Position numbers and translations under genes: made by a program | The notes under the pieces: generated by a model | What the model was told of the DNA's origin: nothing | The model's database searches: none | The model's input: only the letters and a program-made list of their open reading frames with translations | DNA from: Mycobacterium montefiorense | Lineage (GTDB): Bacteria > Actinomycetota > Actinomycetes > Mycobacteriales > Mycobacteriaceae | Reading direction: 5' to 3' | NCBI RefSeq assembly: GCF_003112775.1 | Contig: NZ_BFCH01000019.1 | Location: 166,089 to 230,088, forward strand | DNA length: 64,000 nt | Part shown: positions 1 through 8,785 of the stretch, piece by piece | How positions within the stretch are numbered: the first letter of the stretch is position 1 | Layout of the letters: each line of letters begins with the position of its first letter

Positions 1-21
1 AAGGTCCGGTTCGAGCCGAAG

Positions 22-1470
22 ATGATGATCGACGGGAAGCTCGTCGATGGCCAGGCCGGCACCTTCACCAACATCAACCCGGCGACCGAGGAGCCCCTCG
101 GTGAGGTGGCCGACGCCTCGAAGGAAGACATGCTCCGGGCCATCGACGCCGCCCGTCGGGCCTTCGACGAGAGCGACTGGTCGACCAATCGCGAGTTGCG
201 TAAGCGCTGCCTGTTGCAGCTGCACGACGCGATCGAGGAGGAGAAGGAAGAGCTGCGCGAGGAGCTCATCCTCGAAGTTGGTTCGCCCCGGGCCATCACG
301 TTCGGGCCTCAGTTGGATGCCCCGCTGGCCGACGGACTGAAGTACCCGGCCAGGTTGATCGACGAGTACGCCTGGGAAACCGATCTCGGCGATCGAGTCA
401 TCAGCCTCACCGGTGCGAACACCTCCATCAAGGTTTGGCGGGAGCCGGTGGGCGTGGTCGGCGCCATCGTGCCGTGGAACTTCCCGTTCGAGGTCACTCT
501 CAACAAGCTCGGCCAGGCACTGGGAACTGGCAACACCGTCGTGCTCAAGCCGGCGCCCAACACCCCGTTCAACGCGACCCGGCTGGGCCGGCTGATCGCC
601 GAGAAAACCGATATCCCCGCCGGCGTGGTCAACGTCGTCACCGCGTCGGATCACTTTGTGGGCGAAGAGCTTACGCTGTCGCCCAAGGTCGACCTGATTT
701 CGTTCACCGGGTCTACGGTGGTCGGCAAGCGGATTATGGAAAAGGGCGCGGCCACCATGAAGCGGCTGTTCCTCGAACTCGGCGGCAAGTCGGCCACCAT
801 CGTTTTGGAGGACGCCGACTTCGGGTTGGCCTGCGCGATCGGCATCGCCCCGTGCATGCACGCCGGGCAGGGTTGCGCGAACCCCACCCGGATGCTGTTG
901 CCGCGGTCTCGTTACGAGGAGGGTGTGGTGATCCTCAAGGGCATCTATGAGAACGTCACATGCGGTGACCCGCAGGACGCGGGAACGCTGTGCGGCCCGG
1001 TGATCTCGGAGAAGCAGCGCGATCGCGTGATGGGCTACATCCGCAAGGGTGTCGAGGAGGGCGCCACGGCACTCGTCGGCGGCCCCGATGCGCCCACCGG
1101 TTTCGACAAGGGATACTTCGTCAGGCCAACGCTTTTCACCAACGTCGACAACAAGATGACCATCGCCCAAGAGGAGATCTTCGGCCCGGTGTTGTCGGTC
1201 ATCCCGTTCGACGACGAAGAGGACGCGATCCGAATCGCCAACGACAGCGTCTACGGCTTGGCAGGCAACGTGATGTCGGGATCGCTGGAGCATTCGCTGG
1301 CGGTGGCCCGCAGGATCAAGGCCGGCTTCATGGGCGTCAACGGCGGCGCTCCGTATGGCGCCGACGCACCGTTCGGCGGATACAAGGACAGCGGGGTGGG
1401 CCGCCAGAACGGCGTGGCCGGGTTCGACCAGTACACCGAGATCAAGACGGTCGGTTATCCCGTCGGCTAG
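22..1470 (+). CDS. NAD(P)-dependent aldehyde dehydrogenase
   Basis: This is an aldehyde dehydrogenase of about 482 residues that oxidises an aldehyde to the acid with NAD(P). The fold signatures are all present: PWNFPFE with the oxyanion Asn at about residue 153, VVLKPAP with the cofactor Lys at about 176, FTGSTVVG, the general base Glu in ELGGKS at about 252, and the catalytic Cys in GQGCANP at about 285. The frame is open back to base 1, so the true start may lie upstream of the window. I chose the first ATG because the length is already close to the family norm of about 490. The physiological aldehyde cannot be deduced. It is convergent with the TetR gene that follows. Confidence 0.9.
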   Translation: MMIDGKLVDGQAGTFTNINPATEEPLGEVADASKEDMLRAIDAARRAFDESDWSTNRELRKRCLLQLHDAIEEEKEELREELILEVGSPRAITFGPQLDAPLADGLKYPARLIDEYAWETDLGDRVISLTGANTSIKVWREPVGVVGAIVPWNFPFEVTLNKLGQALGTGNTVVLKPAPNTPFNATRLGRLIAEKTDIPAGVVNVVTASDHFVGEELTLSPKVDLISFTGSTVVGKRIMEKGAATMKRLFLELGGKSATIVLEDADFGLACAIGIAPCMHAGQGCANPTRMLLPRSRYEEGVVILKGIYENVTCGDPQDAGTLCGPVISEKQRDRVMGYIRKGVEEGATALVGGPDAPTGFDKGYFVRPTLFTNVDNKMTIAQEEIFGPVLSVIPFDDEEDAIRIANDSVYGLAGNVMSGSLEHSLAVARRIKAGFMGVNGGAPYGADAPFGGYKDSGVGRQNGVAGFDQYTEIKTVGYPVG

Positions 1471-1476
1471 ACCGTA

Positions 1477-1497
1477 AAGTGCTGTGGCCCAGCACTT
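1477..1497. terminator. hairpin terminator between convergent genes
   Basis: A perfect 8-bp stem (AAGTGCTG / CAGCACTT) with a 5-base loop starts 7 bases after the aldehyde dehydrogenase stop. It lies between two convergent genes. There is no T-run, which is common for mycobacterial hairpin terminators. Confidence 0.5.
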
Positions 1498-1555
1498 GAC
1501 TGGGCGATCCTGCCGGGCCGTCATGCAGCTGCTGCCGAGTTCGCTCACCCGGCTC

Positions 1556-2221
1556 CTAGTTCAGCGGCAATGATGACTGCAGTCGTTCGGCGGTCAGCCT
1601 GCGCAGCTGTGCGAAATCACCGGTGTGGCCCAGCAATCGCAGTGCGCTCTCGGCGATGACCCAAGGGTGATCGGGCGGGCAGACACCGTCGTCCAAGCGT
1701 CGGTTGATGACTGACTCAACCAAACGAAACGGCAGGTCATCAGTTTCTGGCGGCCCGTTGCTCTCGGCGACGACGGCGCCCGAGAGCTTGCGGTAGCGGG
1801 CCCGCAGCGCGCTGCGGCGCCGACGGAATGTGCCGAAGCGGCCGGCGCGCAGCTCCGGAAGCAGATAGAGGGCACCGAGATTCCATCGGCTGCCGCACAA
1901 TTGAGAAGTATCACCGACCACCAGGGCGTGCAGCCGCGGTGCGCCCGGTCCGGCCTCGCCAAGTAGTTCCTTCGCCAGCCGCAGCGACTCGTCCACGGTA
2001 CCGGCGAGCAACGCGTCAATGATGTCGTCCTTGGTGGTGAAGTAGTGATAGAGCGACGCCTGCCTGATGCCGACGGCTTCCGCGATGCGTCGCGTCGAGG
2101 TGGAAGCATACCCGACTGTCGTGAACAATTCGGCGGCCGCGTCAAGAATTTCGTCCCTGGCGGTCAGTTCCGGCCGATGCGATACCACCAGTCTAGGACG
2201 CCCACGCCTGTCATTGCGCAT
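1556..2221 (-). CDS. TetR-family regulator of the adjacent nitrogen operon
   Basis: This 221-residue protein has an N-terminal TetR helix-turn-helix at about residues 22-62 (DEILDAAAELF, then RRIAEAVGIRQASLYHYF) and a divergent C-terminal ligand domain. I chose the ATG at 2221, which gives the usual Arg-rich leader (MRNDRRGRPRL). A longer reading to 2278 would run into the operator. It is transcribed away from the deiminase/allophanate hydrolase operon. The shared spacer holds a perfect palindrome, so it is probably a local autorepressor controlling that operon. The inducer is unknown; guanidine, urea or a carboxylated derivative are guesses from context. Confidence 0.88.
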   Translation of the reverse strand: MRNDRRGRPRLVVSHRPELTARDEILDAAAELFTTVGYASTSTRRIAEAVGIRQASLYHYFTTKDDIIDALLAGTVDESLRLAKELLGEAGPGAPRLHALVVGDTSQLCGSRWNLGALYLLPELRAGRFGTFRRRRSALRARYRKLSGAVVAESNGPPETDDLPFRLVESVINRRLDDGVCPPDHPWVIAESALRLLGHTGDFAQLRRLTAERLQSSLPLN

Positions 2222-2268
2222 GCCACATTCTCCCAACCCGGTGAAAATTTGGCAGCCGGATGCAGATA

Positions 2269-2288
2269 TTTCTATCATGTGATAGAAA
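2269..2288. promoter_or_regulatory. 20-bp perfect palindromic operator (TetR-type)
   Basis: TTTCTATCA and TGATAGAAA are exact reverse complements separated by the 2 bases TG. The site lies in the 134-bp spacer between the divergent TetR gene (start 2221) and the first gene of the operon (start 2356). Its size and symmetry fit a TetR dimer site, and its AT-richness stands out from the surroundings. Binding by this particular regulator is inferred from position. Confidence 0.7.
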
Positions 2289-2355
2289 ATCAGGGATCGC
2301 GCTCATGCAATCGAATTGCAAGTGGATAGCCGCGCCGCCAGATAAGGAGACCGCG

Positions 2356-3123
2356 ATGAGCACACCCGCGAGCACCGATTCGACCGGCGGTGCCAGATTG
2401 CACGCGCGTGCCCAGGCGCAGCAAGCGACGATGCGAATACCGACGACCCCACCGGACATCGAGTGCTCGCGGCTGTTTTGGGCCGAGTCGATTCCGGTGA
2501 ACGGTTACGTCACCAAAGTTCTCGCCAGGGGCAGCCGTGTCCGGCTGGCAGACCCCGACGGCGGCGCGTGCGCACATGTGCTGCTGTATCGCGCCGAGGC
2601 GCCCTGGGAGCGGTTGAACGTCGCCGACACCATGAAGGTGCCGTGGCATGCCTACCTACGCGCGGGCCATCCGCTGCTATCCGATCAGGGCCGGCTGCTG
2701 GCAACTGTGGTTGCTGACTCCTCGGGCCGCCACGACATGCTGTGCGGGCCCACGCAGGCCGGACGTCAGCTGTTGCAGTTAGGCGCCATCAAGCACGGCC
2801 TCGACATACGGGACGTGGCGGCGTCGGCATCGTTCTTCCAGGGCGTTCACGTCGATCCTGGTTGCGGCGCACTCGAATTCACGGGTTCCACCGGCCCTGG
2901 GGCGGCAATCGATCTCTTGATTCACCTGCCGGTGGTGCTGATACTCGTCAACGCCGCTCACCCACTAGACCCAGATCCGTCGGTTACCGCGCTGGATGTC
3001 CTGGGTTGGAAAGCGGGCGAGGAGCTGACAGCGCCGGTCAATGACGATCCCGAATACCTGCGTGCATTGTTCAACAGCGAGGCGGCCTGGTTGGCAGCCA
3101 CCGGATCGGAGGTCGCCCGATGA
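2356..3123 (+). CDS. urea carboxylase-associated protein 2 (UAAP2, DUF1989); carboxyguanidine deiminase-type subunit
   Basis: This 255-residue protein belongs to the DUF1989 family in its UAAP2 form. Typical stretches are VLARGSRVRLADPDGG, the LLSDQGR segment and GRHDMLCG. UAAP1/UAAP2 pairs encoded beside urea carboxylase-like enzymes have been shown in other bacteria to form carboxyguanidine deiminase (CgdAB), which turns carboxyguanidine into allophanate and ammonia. The ATG at 2356 follows an AAGGAGA ribosome site; upstream in-frame codons overlap the operator region and are unlikely starts. The next gene begins inside this gene's stop codon (ATGA), so the two subunits are translationally coupled. 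Deiminase activity is inferred from the family and the operon. Confidence 0.85.
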   Translation: MSTPASTDSTGGARLHARAQAQQATMRIPTTPPDIECSRLFWAESIPVNGYVTKVLARGSRVRLADPDGGACAHVLLYRAEAPWERLNVADTMKVPWHAYLRAGHPLLSDQGRLLATVVADSSGRHDMLCGPTQAGRQLLQLGAIKHGLDIRDVAASASFFQGVHVDPGCGALEFTGSTGPGAAIDLLIHLPVVLILVNAAHPLDPDPSVTALDVLGWKAGEELTAPVNDDPEYLRALFNSEAAWLAATGSEVAR

Positions 3124-3722
3124 CAACCACTGTGCAGTCGAAGATCATCGTTGACGAGATCGTGGCGGCCTGCGCGCCCTGGTCGGCGATCGTCCATGCC
3201 GGCCAGCAGCTGGAAATCGTTGACCTGGAAGGAAATCAGGCGGTGGATTGTCTGCTGTACGCCGCCGATGACCACACCCAGCGTTACAGCGCTCAAGCCA
3301 CGGTGGCGGCGCAACGCAACATCTTCTTGACCACTGGCTCGGTGCTGCGAACCGCGGACGGCACCGCGTTGATGGAGGTCGTGTCCGATGATGTCGGCAA
3401 TCACGACACACTTGCGGGAGCCTGTTCGCAAGAATCGAACACATTGCGCTACGGCCATCACACCGTGCACCAACACGCCTGTGCCGAGAACTTCCTGAGC
3501 GAAGGCGCCAAATGGGGCCTGGGCAAGCGCGACATCGTCCCAAACATCAACTGGTTCATGAACGTTCCAGTCGAAGCGGACGGCACGCTGGGTATCGTCG
3601 ACGGCTTGTCAGCGCCTGGCAAGAGCCTTACCGTCCGTGCCGTGATCGACACGCTGGTGTTGGTGTCGAACTGTCCGCAGATCAACAATCCGTGCAACGG
3701 CTTCAACCCGACACCCGTATGA
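3120..3722 (+). CDS. urea carboxylase-associated protein 1 (UAAP1, DUF1989); carboxyguanidine deiminase-type subunit
   Basis: This 200-residue DUF1989 protein is the UAAP1 partner of the preceding gene. It carries GNQAVDCLLY and GNHDTLAGACS, and ends in the NNPCNGFNPTPV tail. It overlaps the preceding stop by ATGA, and the following carboxyltransferase ORF again begins by ATGA overlap at 3719, so three genes are read as one coupled unit. With the previous protein it would form the heteromeric deiminase that feeds allophanate to the hydrolase encoded at 5754. The presence of both subunits argues for guanidine rather than plain urea as the original substrate of the pathway. Confidence 0.86.
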   Translation: MTTTVQSKIIVDEIVAACAPWSAIVHAGQQLEIVDLEGNQAVDCLLYAADDHTQRYSAQATVAAQRNIFLTTGSVLRTADGTALMEVVSDDVGNHDTLAGACSQESNTLRYGHHTVHQHACAENFLSEGAKWGLGKRDIVPNINWFMNVPVEADGTLGIVDGLSAPGKSLTVRAVIDTLVLVSNCPQINNPCNGFNPTPV

Positions 3723-5735
3723 ATGGTGATTTCGCGTCCGTGACACACATCGAGGTGCTGCGGTCCGGCATGCTGACCACCGTGCAGGACTGGCCCGGAC
3801 GTACCGGGTTTTGGCATGTCGGTGTGCCGCCCTCCGGTCCGATGGACGACCTGTCGTTTCGAATCGGAAACCAGGTAATCGGAAACCCCGAGGGGGCGGC
3901 GGGCCTGGAATGTACCAAAGCCGGTCCATCGCTGCGCTTTTCAACAGCGACGTGGGTGTGTGTGACGGGGGCCGCGGCGCCGGTCACCATCGACGGGAAT
4001 CCGGCTCCGCAATGGCGGTCGGTGTGCGTGCCCGCGGGGGGTGTGCTGGATATCGGCATGGTCACTGGGCCCGGTATGCGGTGCTATGTCCTTGTTGCAG
4101 GCGGCATTTGTGCATCGGAGTATCTGGGCAGCGCCGCGACATTCACGCTGGGTGCCTTCGGTGGTCACCAAGGGCGCTCGCTGCGGGACGGGGACGAACT
4201 GAGCGCCGCCGGCGGGCCAGAGGTGACGAACGGCGAACGCCACCCGCGCTCCCAATGAGACCCAGCCCAGTATCGGCAACCGATGGGAGCTGGCGGTGAC
4301 CGAGGGCCCGCACGCGGCGCCCGAGTTCTTCACCCGCTCGGACATCCACGAACTGATCAGCACCGACTACACCGTGCACTTCAACTCCGACCGAACCGGC
4401 GTTCGCTTGGTCGGCCCGAAACCACAGTGGGCTCGTCTCGACGGGGGCGAGGCGGGCTTGCACCCGTCGAACATCCACGACACCGCGTACTGCATTGGAG
4501 CATTGGATTTCACCGGCGATACACCGATCCTGCTGGGGCCCGACGGACCCAGCCTCGGTGGGTTCGTGTGCCCGGTGACGGTGGTGAACGGCGACCGGTG
4601 GAAGCTTGGCCAGATGGCGCCTGGGGACGCGGTGCGGTTCGTGCCGGTGCGAGCCGATCGGGCACCGTCATTGCGGTCGCTTGCTACGTGCAGACGGGCG
4701 TCACTGCCGCTGGTCATCTCGACATCCGGTGACCGCGACGACGGTGTGCTTCAGCGCTACACGGCCGGCGACGGTACCGCCGTTACGTTGCGGCGCGCCG
4801 GCGACGGCGGGGTGCTCGTCGAATACGGCCTGATGGCACTGGATTTGGCGATGCGGGCACGGGTTCAAGTGCTCTATGAACAGATCCGGGCGCGCAACGT
4901 CACCGGTGTGCTGGAACTGACCCCCGGGGTGCGGTCACTACAGATCCAATTCGCTCCCGATCAGCTGTCCTGTGCCGAAGTGACTGAACTGGTGGCCGAA
5001 GTGGACGAATCTCTCCCGCCATGGCACGAGCTCGTAGTATCGAGTCGTTCGGTTCGGCTACCCCTGTCGTGGGACGATCCGGCCACCCACGAGGCGATCC
5101 AGCGATACATGCACGGTGTGCGTGCCGACGCGCCGTGGTGTCCGTGGAACATCGAATTCACCAGGCGCATCAATGGTCTGGATGACCACTCGCAGGTGCA
5201 CGACATCGTCTTCGACGCCAAGTACCTGGTTCTGGGGCTGGGGGATGTTTACCTGGGCGCACCGGTGGCCACGCCGTTGGATCCTCGGCATCGGCTGGTG
5301 ACAACGAAGTACAACCCTGCGCGCACCTGGACACCGCAGAACGCCGTTGGCATCGGTGGCGCATACCTCTGCGTTTATGGGATGGAGGGGCCCGGCGGTT
5401 ACCAGCTCGTGGGACGCACCACCCAGGTGTGGAACCATCGTCATCCCGACGAAGCCGCCTCGTTCGAACCCGGAATACCTTGGCTACTCAGGTATTTCGA
5501 CCAAATCAGCTTCTTTCCGGTGGGCGCCGAGGAACTCTTGGAACTGCGCGCGGACATGTCTGCCGGACGCGGCCAGGTCGACATCACCAGCGGTGAGTTC
5601 TCGCTGGCTGACTATCGCCATTTTCTCAAAGACAACGACGACAGCATCGCCGAGTTCCGCCGGCAGCAAGCTATGGCGTTTAACGCCGAACGCGAAGCTT
5701 GGCACCTCGCCGGGGAATTCACCCGGGCCTCCTGA
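3719..5735 (+). pseudogene. urea/guanidine carboxylase carboxyltransferase region, frameshifted, lacking BC and BCCP domains
   Basis: Two overlapping pieces make up one carboxyltransferase. Positions 3719-4258 encode the first half of the KipA/AHS2 domain (TTVQDWPGRTGFWHVGVPPS). From about 4263 the next frame resumes with the family's IGNRWEL segment, finishes AHS2 (NIHDTAYCIGALDFTGD, LLGPDGPSLGGFVCP) and continues through KipI/AHS1 (VLVEYG, FTRRINGLD, YLVLGLGDVYLGAP). The order AHS2-AHS1 is that of urea carboxylase. The whole is 2017 bases, one more than a multiple of three, so a single-base indel between 4227 and 4255 explains the break. The second frame could also start at the GTG at 4296, but conserved residues lie upstream of it. 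No N-terminal biotin carboxylase or C-terminal biotin carrier domain exists: the gene begins exactly at AHS2 by ATGA overlap and ends before the hydrolase. It may be a dead gene, a sequencing error in a BC-less enzyme, or a split enzyme. Confidence 0.8.
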
Positions 5736-5753
5736 AGGGAATCGATCGAAACC

Positions 5754-7382
5754 ATGAGCGTGTGGATCTGCCGACGTCCGGACGCCGAGCTTGTCACGGA
5801 GCTGGCCCAAAGCCGTTCGAGCCGAGGAACACTGGCAGGGATGCGGCTGGCGGTCAAGGACAATATCGATGTGCAAGGCTTGCCCACCACCGCCGCCTGT
5901 CCCGAGTTCGCATATCAGCCTGACCGTGATGCACCGGCGGTGGCGGCGCTGAGGGCGGCCGGCGGGGTGGTGATCGGCAAGACCAATCTCGACCAGTTCG
6001 CTACCGGGCTGGTGGGGACGCGTTCGCCGTATGGCGTTGTGCCCGATAGTCGAAGGCCGAGCCATGTCAGCGGTGGTTCCAGTTCGGGCTCCGCCGTCGC
6101 GGTCGCCTGCCAGGAGGCAGATATCGGGGTCGGCACCGATACGGCTGGTTCTGGCCGGGTGCCCGCAGCATTGCAGGGCCTGGTGGCAATTAAACCGACG
6201 GTTGGTGTCATCAGCACCGACGGCGTCGTGCCGGCATGCGAATCATACGACTGCCTAACGATATTCGCGCGCGAGCTGGCTTTGGCCAATCGTGCCATGG
6301 CGGTGATGGCAGCGGGTGCGCCGGGACGAAGTTGGCCGGCGGATACCCGGCTGGCGGCGCCGCCGAACCCGGTTGTCGCCGTGCCCAATGAGCTCCCCGA
6401 GCTGGACGAGCACTGGCGTGCGGCGTTCGAGAACGCTGCCGCGGCACTGGCAGACGCGGGTGCCCGCATCCGTGCCATCGACATGACACCGTTCTTGGCG
6501 GCGGCCCGGCTTCTCTACGATGGCGCACTTGTCAGCGAAAGATATGATGCCGTAGGGGAATTCATCGACCAGCATCCCGACGCATCGCTTGATTCGGCGG
6601 TCCAGCGGATTATTGGCGGCGCCCGCGACATCCCTGCCCATCGGCTGCTTCGAGACCGTCGGGAAGTCCAGCGGCTGTACCGCCGCGCCATGGCATCGTT
6701 AGACGGGGCCGACGCGCTGTTGGTGCCGACCGCCCCGATGCATCCGTCGATAGTCGAAGTTGCGGCAGACCCGATCGGGGTCAATGCACGAATGGGGACC
6801 TACACCAACTTCTGCAATCTCTTCGACATGTGTGCGGTCGCCGTACCCGCGGGTACGGCGGGCGAAGCGCAGTTCGGGGTGACGGTGCTGGGGCGGGCCT
6901 TCGATGATGCCGTGGCGCTCGACATCGCGGCAAGATTGACTGGCGACGCGTTGTCAGAAGCTAGCTGGCCGTTGGCCGTTGCCCGCAACGTCGAGCTGGT
7001 GGTCTTCGGCGCACATTTGCGTGCCGGCCCGCTGGCGCACCAGCTCACTGACCTCGGTGCCAGTTTCGCCGGTGCGGCGACTACCGCGCCGCGCTACCGG
7101 ATGGCAGTGCTGGATGGCGACCTGCCCAAGCCGGCGGTGACCCGAACACCCGACGGAACAGTCGGCACGGCGCTGACGGGGCACCGTTGGCTGCTTTCGC
7201 CGGCCGCGCTCGGTACGTTCCTGGCTGCACTACCGGCGCCGATGCAGCTCGGCAAGGTTGAACTAGCCGACGGCACTTGGTGCACCGCGTTCGGCTGCGA
7301 CGCAGCGGTCGCCGCTGCCGGCACCGACATCAGTTGCTACGGCGGCTGGGCCGCGGCGATCGAGGCAGGCGCGGTCGGTTAG
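5754..7382 (+). CDS. atzF: allophanate hydrolase (amidase signature family)
   Basis: This 542-residue protein hydrolyses allophanate to ammonia and CO2, the last step of urea carboxylase and guanidine carboxylase pathways. The amidase Ser-Ser-Lys triad is visible: Lys at about 35 in AVKDNID, the cis Ser in GGSSSGS at about 109-113, and the nucleophile in DTAGSGR at about 133. After about residue 420 there is the separate allophanate hydrolase C-terminal domain (VVFGAHL, LGKVELADG). It is the last gene of the operon, 18 bases after the carboxyltransferase. The enzyme looks intact, in contrast to its upstream carboxylase. Confidence 0.92.
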   Translation: MSVWICRRPDAELVTELAQSRSSRGTLAGMRLAVKDNIDVQGLPTTAACPEFAYQPDRDAPAVAALRAAGGVVIGKTNLDQFATGLVGTRSPYGVVPDSRRPSHVSGGSSSGSAVAVACQEADIGVGTDTAGSGRVPAALQGLVAIKPTVGVISTDGVVPACESYDCLTIFARELALANRAMAVMAAGAPGRSWPADTRLAAPPNPVVAVPNELPELDEHWRAAFENAAAALADAGARIRAIDMTPFLAAARLLYDGALVSERYDAVGEFIDQHPDASLDSAVQRIIGGARDIPAHRLLRDRREVQRLYRRAMASLDGADALLVPTAPMHPSIVEVAADPIGVNARMGTYTNFCNLFDMCAVAVPAGTAGEAQFGVTVLGRAFDDAVALDIAARLTGDALSEASWPLAVARNVELVVFGAHLRAGPLAHQLTDLGASFAGAATTAPRYRMAVLDGDLPKPAVTRTPDGTVGTALTGHRWLLSPAALGTFLAALPAPMQLGKVELADGTWCTAFGCDAAVAAAGTDISCYGGWAAAIEAGAVG

Positions 7383-7636
7383 ACCGGCCGCTGTCGACGC
7401 GCGTGCGACCAGGGCGTCGCGTGTGCGCTTAGCGCCGACTCCGTCGGCGTGTCAGCACCCAACGCGCACACTCATCGCCGGCAGTGCGTCAACGAATTGG
7501 CAAGCCCCACCGCGCGGGATCGGTGTGGCCACTGTGACGCCCGGTCCGCGCACATCTCCTATACCACCCCGGCACTAGGCCGCCCAACCCCTTGGTTGAC
7601 AATCGAGGCAAGACCGGAGTCAAAGGAGACATAACC

Positions 7637-8785
7637 ATGCCTGAAGCTGTCATCGTCGAAGCCGTGCGCTCGCCAATCGGCAAGCGCAACGGCGGACTTT
7701 CCGGGGTGCACCCCGCGGAGCTGTCCGCGCAGGTGCTCAACGGACTGGCCACCAGGGCCGGTATCGATCCCGTAATCGTTGACGACGTTATCTGGGGCTG
7801 CGTGATGCAGGCCGGCGAGCAAGCCCTCGACATCGGCCGCACCGCGCTGTTGACCGCGGGGTGGCCGGAGACCGTCCCGGGCGTGACCGTCGACCGCCAG
7901 TGCGGATCCAGCCAGCAGTCCATCCACTTCGCCGCGGCCGGCGTGGTGGCCGGCCACTACGACGTGGTCGTCGCCGGCGGCGTGGAGTCGATGTCGCGCA
8001 CCCCGATGGGGGCCTCACTGGCCAATGGTGGCCGGCCCTACCCGCAGGAATTCATCTCCCGCTACGACGGCAAGATTCCCAACCAGGGCCTGGGCGCCGA
8101 GATGATCGCCGAGCAGTGGGGACTCGACCGTACCGCGCTCGACCAGTTCTCCCTCGACTCCCACGAAAAGGCCGCTGCTGCACAGGATTCCGGCGCCTTT
8201 GACGACCAGATCGTGGGCATCAAGGATTCCGACGGCAACGTCGTGCTCAAGGACGAAGGCATCCGCCGCGGCACGCCGATGGAGAAGATGGCCTCGTTGA
8301 AGCCGGCGTTCAAGGAGGACGGCGTGATTCACGCCGGTAACTCCTCGCAGATCTCCGACGGCGCGGCCGCGCTGCTGTTCATGTCCGCGGAGAAGGCCAA
8401 GGACCTGGGACTCAAGCCAATTGCCAAGGTGCACACCGCAACCCTGGCCGGAGCCGACCCGGTCATCATGCTGACCGCGCCCATCCCGGCCACCCAGAAA
8501 GTGCTGCAGCGATCCGGCCTCTCCATCGACGACATCGGTGCCTACGAGGTCAACGAGGCGTTCGCGCCAGTTCCGCTCGCCTGGCTGAAAGACATCGGCG
8601 CCGACGAGACGAAGCTCAACCCCAACGGCGGCGCGATCGCGCTCGGCCACCCACTCGGCGGCTCCGGGGCGCGGATCATGACCACGCTGCTGTACCACAT
8701 GCGGGACAAGGGAATTCGCTACGGCCTGCAGACGATGTGTGAGGGTGGTGGCCAGGCCAACGCCACCATTGTGGAGCTGCTGTGA
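7637..8785 (+). CDS. acetyl-CoA acetyltransferase (thiolase)
   Basis: This 382-residue thiolase cleaves 3-ketoacyl-CoA or condenses two acyl-CoAs. The acyl-accepting Cys is at 89 in VDRQCGSS, the catalytic His at 338 in ALGHPLGGSG and the second Cys at 368 in MCEGGGQA. I chose the ATG at 7637, preceded by AAAGGAGA. An in-frame start 45 bases upstream adds residues that do not look like a thiolase N-terminus. It corresponds to M. tuberculosis Rv1135A, which I recall as a short fragment; here the gene is complete. The next gene starts inside its stop codon (GTGA), so it works with an enoyl-CoA hydratase, probably in beta-oxidation of a fatty or sterol-derived acyl chain. Confidence 0.92.
   Translation: MPEAVIVEAVRSPIGKRNGGLSGVHPAELSAQVLNGLATRAGIDPVIVDDVIWGCVMQAGEQALDIGRTALLTAGWPETVPGVTVDRQCGSSQQSIHFAAAGVVAGHYDVVVAGGVESMSRTPMGASLANGGRPYPQEFISRYDGKIPNQGLGAEMIAEQWGLDRTALDQFSLDSHEKAAAAQDSGAFDDQIVGIKDSDGNVVLKDEGIRRGTPMEKMASLKPAFKEDGVIHAGNSSQISDGAAALLFMSAEKAKDLGLKPIAKVHTATLAGADPVIMLTAPIPATQKVLQRSGLSIDDIGAYEVNEAFAPVPLAWLKDIGADETKLNPNGGAIALGHPLGGSGARIMTTLLYHMRDKGIRYGLQTMCEGGGQANATIVELL

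Noticed and set aside
7383..7636. Possible small gene and TTGACA box before the thiolase
   Set aside because: The only open frame lacks a ribosome site and coding character. TTGACA at 7596 has no matching -10 element before the start.
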